Of a stretch of DNA of 6,580 nucleotides, positions 5,264 through 6,580 are shown piece after piece. The DNA is from Calditrichaceae bacterium (GTDB lineage Bacteria; Calditrichota; Calditrichia; Calditrichales; Calditrichaceae), in NCBI GenBank assembly GCA_024763405.1, contig JANTFQ010000139.1:1-6580 (forward strand), given 5' to 3'. The first letter of the stretch is position 1, and every line of letters begins with the position of its first letter. Below the pieces are notes generated by a model, which saw nothing but the letters and a program-made list of their open reading frames with translations, did no database searches and was not told the DNA's origin. The position numbers were made by a program, and so were the translations under genes.

Positions 5264-5283
5264 CGGTTCCCGAGCCTGTCGAG
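5264..5283. repeat. 20-bp direct repeat, copy 1
   Basis: CGGTTCCCGAGCCTGTCGAG, identical to 5317-5336. It lies between capE and the cupin gene, just upstream of the cupin start, and belongs to the dispersed CGAGC/TGAGC-type family. A GATAAAAGACTAAAG-type sequence follows on its left (5237-5260), similar to the arms around the four-helix-bundle gene. Confidence 0.8.
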
Positions 5284-5316
5284 TTTACATAATCCCAATT
5301 TATCAGGATAGAATGC

Positions 5317-5336
5317 CGGTTCCCGAGCCTGTCGAG
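5317..5336. repeat. 20-bp direct repeat, copy 2
   Basis: Identical to 5264-5283 and starting 53 bp away. With the bases after it, TCCCGAGCCTGTCGAGGGA (5321-5339) has pairing ends, TCCC and GGGA, giving a weak palindrome. It lies about 20 bp downstream of the capE stop. Confidence 0.8.
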
Positions 5337-5357
5337 GGACACCTTCCAGCTTAACTT

Positions 5358-6368
5358 TTATTTTTTTAACTCATTCTTAATAAAATCCAATTTCAACAGC
5401 ATCTCTTTTGTTTCCTGCACATTAAGCTGCTTTGTATTGGAAGAATGGTAGTCATTGGTCACACTTAATTCTGCCTGACCTTCAACAAAAAATTTATTGT
5501 AATTCAAATCACGAATATCAGGCGGTACGCGGAAATAATCACCCCGGTCTTCGGCCACCGCCATCTCTTCCCTGGTGAGTAATGTTTCATAGAGCTTTTC
5601 CCCATGACGCGTGCCAATGATTTTGATTTCATTATCCGCATCAAAAATTTCCAGTAAGGATTTGGCAACGGTTTCAATAGTAGCCGCCGGTGCTTTTTGT
5701 ACAAAGCGATCCCCCTGGCTGCCATGTTCGTAAGCATAAAGTACCAAATCCACCGCATCATCTAAGGACATTAAAAATCGGGTCATTTGGGGATCCGTAA
5801 CTGTTAAGGGTTTACCTGTTTTAATCTGGTTCACAAACAGAGGGATAACAGAACCACGTGAAGCCATCACATTTCCATAACGGGTGCCGCAAAAAACAGT
5901 TTTTCCATTTTGGTTGATACGTGCTTTTGCCACCATTAGTTTTTCCATTAACGCTTTGGACAAACCCATAGCATTAATAGGATACACCGCTTTATCCGTA
6001 CTTAAAAAGATTACCTTACCCACTTCATTGGCGAGGGCAGCATTTAAAACATTTTCAGCGCCCAGCACATTGGTACGAATTGCTTCCATCGGATAGAATT
6101 CACAGGAAGGCACTTGTTTTAACGCAGCCGCATGAAATACATAATCCACTCCACGCATTGCCGAATTAAGCCCATCGTAATTACGTACATCACCAATATA
6201 AAACTTAACTTTGGAATTGCTTAACCGTATACGTAAATCTTCCTGTTTTTTTTCATCACGGCTGAAGATGCGAATTTCTTTAATATCTGTGTCTAAAAAA
6301 CGGTTTAGTACCGCGTTGCCGAAGGAACCGGTACCACCGGTAATAAGTAATGTTTTATTCGCGAACAT
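5358..6368 (-). CDS. capE: UDP-N-acetylglucosamine 4,6-dehydratase/5-epimerase CapE/FnlA/WbjB
   Basis: The product is 336 aa from the ATG at 6368. An ATG two codons earlier (6374) is directly abutted by AAGGA, leaving no spacing, while the same AAGGA is 6 nt from 6368. The protein is an inverting SDR dehydratase: LITGGTGSFGN (8-18), FSRDEKKQEDLRIR (35-48), GDVRNYDGL (59-67), HAAALKQVPSCEFYPMEAIR (79-98), LSTDKAVYPINAMGLSKA (122-139) and GTRYGNVMASRGSVIPLF (161-178). Asp125 and Lys126 are present, and Met134 takes the place of the classical SDR tyrosine before Lys138, as is usual in this family. The C-terminus (PPDIRDLNYNKFF...NTKQLNVQE) is the CapE/FnlA type rather than PseB. It converts UDP-GlcNAc to a UDP-4-keto-6-deoxy-L-arabino-hexulose, starting the cytoplasmic route to UDP-L-FucNAc. 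It is the first gene of the operon visible here. Confidence 0.93.
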   Translation of the reverse strand: MFANKTLLITGGTGSFGNAVLNRFLDTDIKEIRIFSRDEKKQEDLRIRLSNSKVKFYIGDVRNYDGLNSAMRGVDYVFHAAALKQVPSCEFYPMEAIRTNVLGAENVLNAALANEVGKVIFLSTDKAVYPINAMGLSKALMEKLMVAKARINQNGKTVFCGTRYGNVMASRGSVIPLFVNQIKTGKPLTVTDPQMTRFLMSLDDAVDLVLYAYEHGSQGDRFVQKAPAATIETVAKSLLEIFDADNEIKIIGTRHGEKLYETLLTREEMAVAEDRGDYFRVPPDIRDLNYNKFFVEGQAELSVTNDYHSSNTKQLNVQETKEMLLKLDFIKNELKK

Positions 6369-6374
6369 TTTCAT

Positions 6375-6379
6375 TCCTT
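6375..6379 (-). promoter_or_regulatory. ribosome-binding site deciding the capE start
   Basis: AAGGA on the minus strand is followed by ATGAAAATG. The second ATG (6368) has a normal 6-nt spacing and the first (6374) has none, so the 336-residue form is preferred. Confidence 0.6.
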
Positions 6380-6533
6380 ACTATAATTTTCAAAACTTTA
6401 ACCCGTAAACTAACTATTTATTATTTGTAATTGGCAATTGTCTTTTATTTTTCATATAAAATCAATAGTGTCCGGTTAAATGTTGATGATCTAAAATTTA
6501 TTAGAATTTCTTCAAAATAACCCTCCCCTGATC

Positions 6534-6545
6534 CCGGCAAGCCGG
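6534..6545. repeat. short palindrome CCGGC-AA-GCCGG
   Basis: A perfect 5-bp stem with a 2-nt loop, lying between two CCCTCCCC-type strings (6521-6528 and 6553-6559). Together with 6552-6580 it looks like one composite palindromic intergenic element. No T-tract follows on either strand, so it is not a classical terminator. Confidence 0.55.
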
Positions 6546-6551
6546 TCTCTT

Positions 6552-6580
6552 TCCCCTCCCTTCCAAAAAAAGGGAGGGGA
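6552..6580. repeat. perfect 11-bp inverted repeat at the right edge
   Basis: TCCCCTCCCTT (6552-6562) and AAGGGAGGGGA (6570-6580) are exact reverse complements with a 7-nt loop (CCAAAAA). The element may continue past the window. The 6380-6520 stretch between it and capE is AT-rich, holds no gene, and probably contains the operon promoter, although no clear -35/-10 pair can be named. Confidence 0.75.

Noticed and set aside
5358..6368. Broken active site in CapE because of Met instead of Tyr
   Set aside because: Met in the place of the SDR tyrosine is normal for this dehydratase family, so it is not evidence of decay.
6552..6580. Rho-independent terminator of an upstream gene
   Set aside because: The stem is perfect, but no T-tract follows on the minus strand and the window ends on the plus-strand side, so the defining part is not seen.

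Overview
The window is 6.6 kb of bacterial DNA in which every supported gene lies on the minus strand, so transcription runs from high to low coordinates. It holds two blocks. The first (about 6368 down to 1933) is a surface-polysaccharide sugar-nucleotide operon. The second (about 1478 down to the left edge) is a cluster of small genes from predicted toxin-antitoxin families.

The operon reads capE/fnlA - small cupin - capF/fnlB - four-helix-bundle gene - capG/fnlC. capE, capF and capG together are the recognised route from UDP-GlcNAc to UDP-N-acetyl-L-fucosamine, a precursor of capsules and O-antigens: 4,6-dehydration and 5-epimerisation, then 3-epimerisation and reduction, then 2-epimerisation. 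Two extra genes interrupt the usual trio. One is a small RmlC/WxcM-like cupin between capE and capF. The other is an S23-type four-helix-bundle gene between capF and capG, enclosed by a perfect 22-bp inverted repeat. Without the inverted repeat and its contents, capF and capG would be only about 40 bp apart, so this unit looks like a later arrival.

The left block reads addiction-module antitoxin (no toxin visible) - UPF0175 antitoxin overlapping a DUF3368 PIN-type toxin - the first 62 codons of a DUF433 antitoxin whose partner would lie beyond the window. The 454-bp spacer between the blocks has no gene. It is a mosaic of short repeats: two diverged copies of one unit 107 bp apart, the second split by a 63-bp insert carrying three TTTACCCC motifs. 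Related short palindrome-like elements (core TGAGC or CGAGC, a few bases, then CGAAG or CGAGG) also occur near 300 and at 5264-5336. The right edge has a perfect 11-bp GC-rich inverted repeat.

Organism: the sequence is AT-leaning, rich in intergenic repeats, and carries four-helix-bundle and UPF0175/DUF3368 genes. This resembles uncultured or environmental bacteria of the FCB kind (Ignavibacteriota- or Calditrichota-like), but that is an impression rather than a placement. Clear Shine-Dalgarno sequences (GGAGGA, GAGG, AAGGA) argue mildly against a typical Bacteroidota. The best candidate for something poorly described is the inverted-repeat-enclosed four-helix-bundle gene, whose arrangement recalls the intervening sequences of 23S rRNA genes that carry the same protein family.
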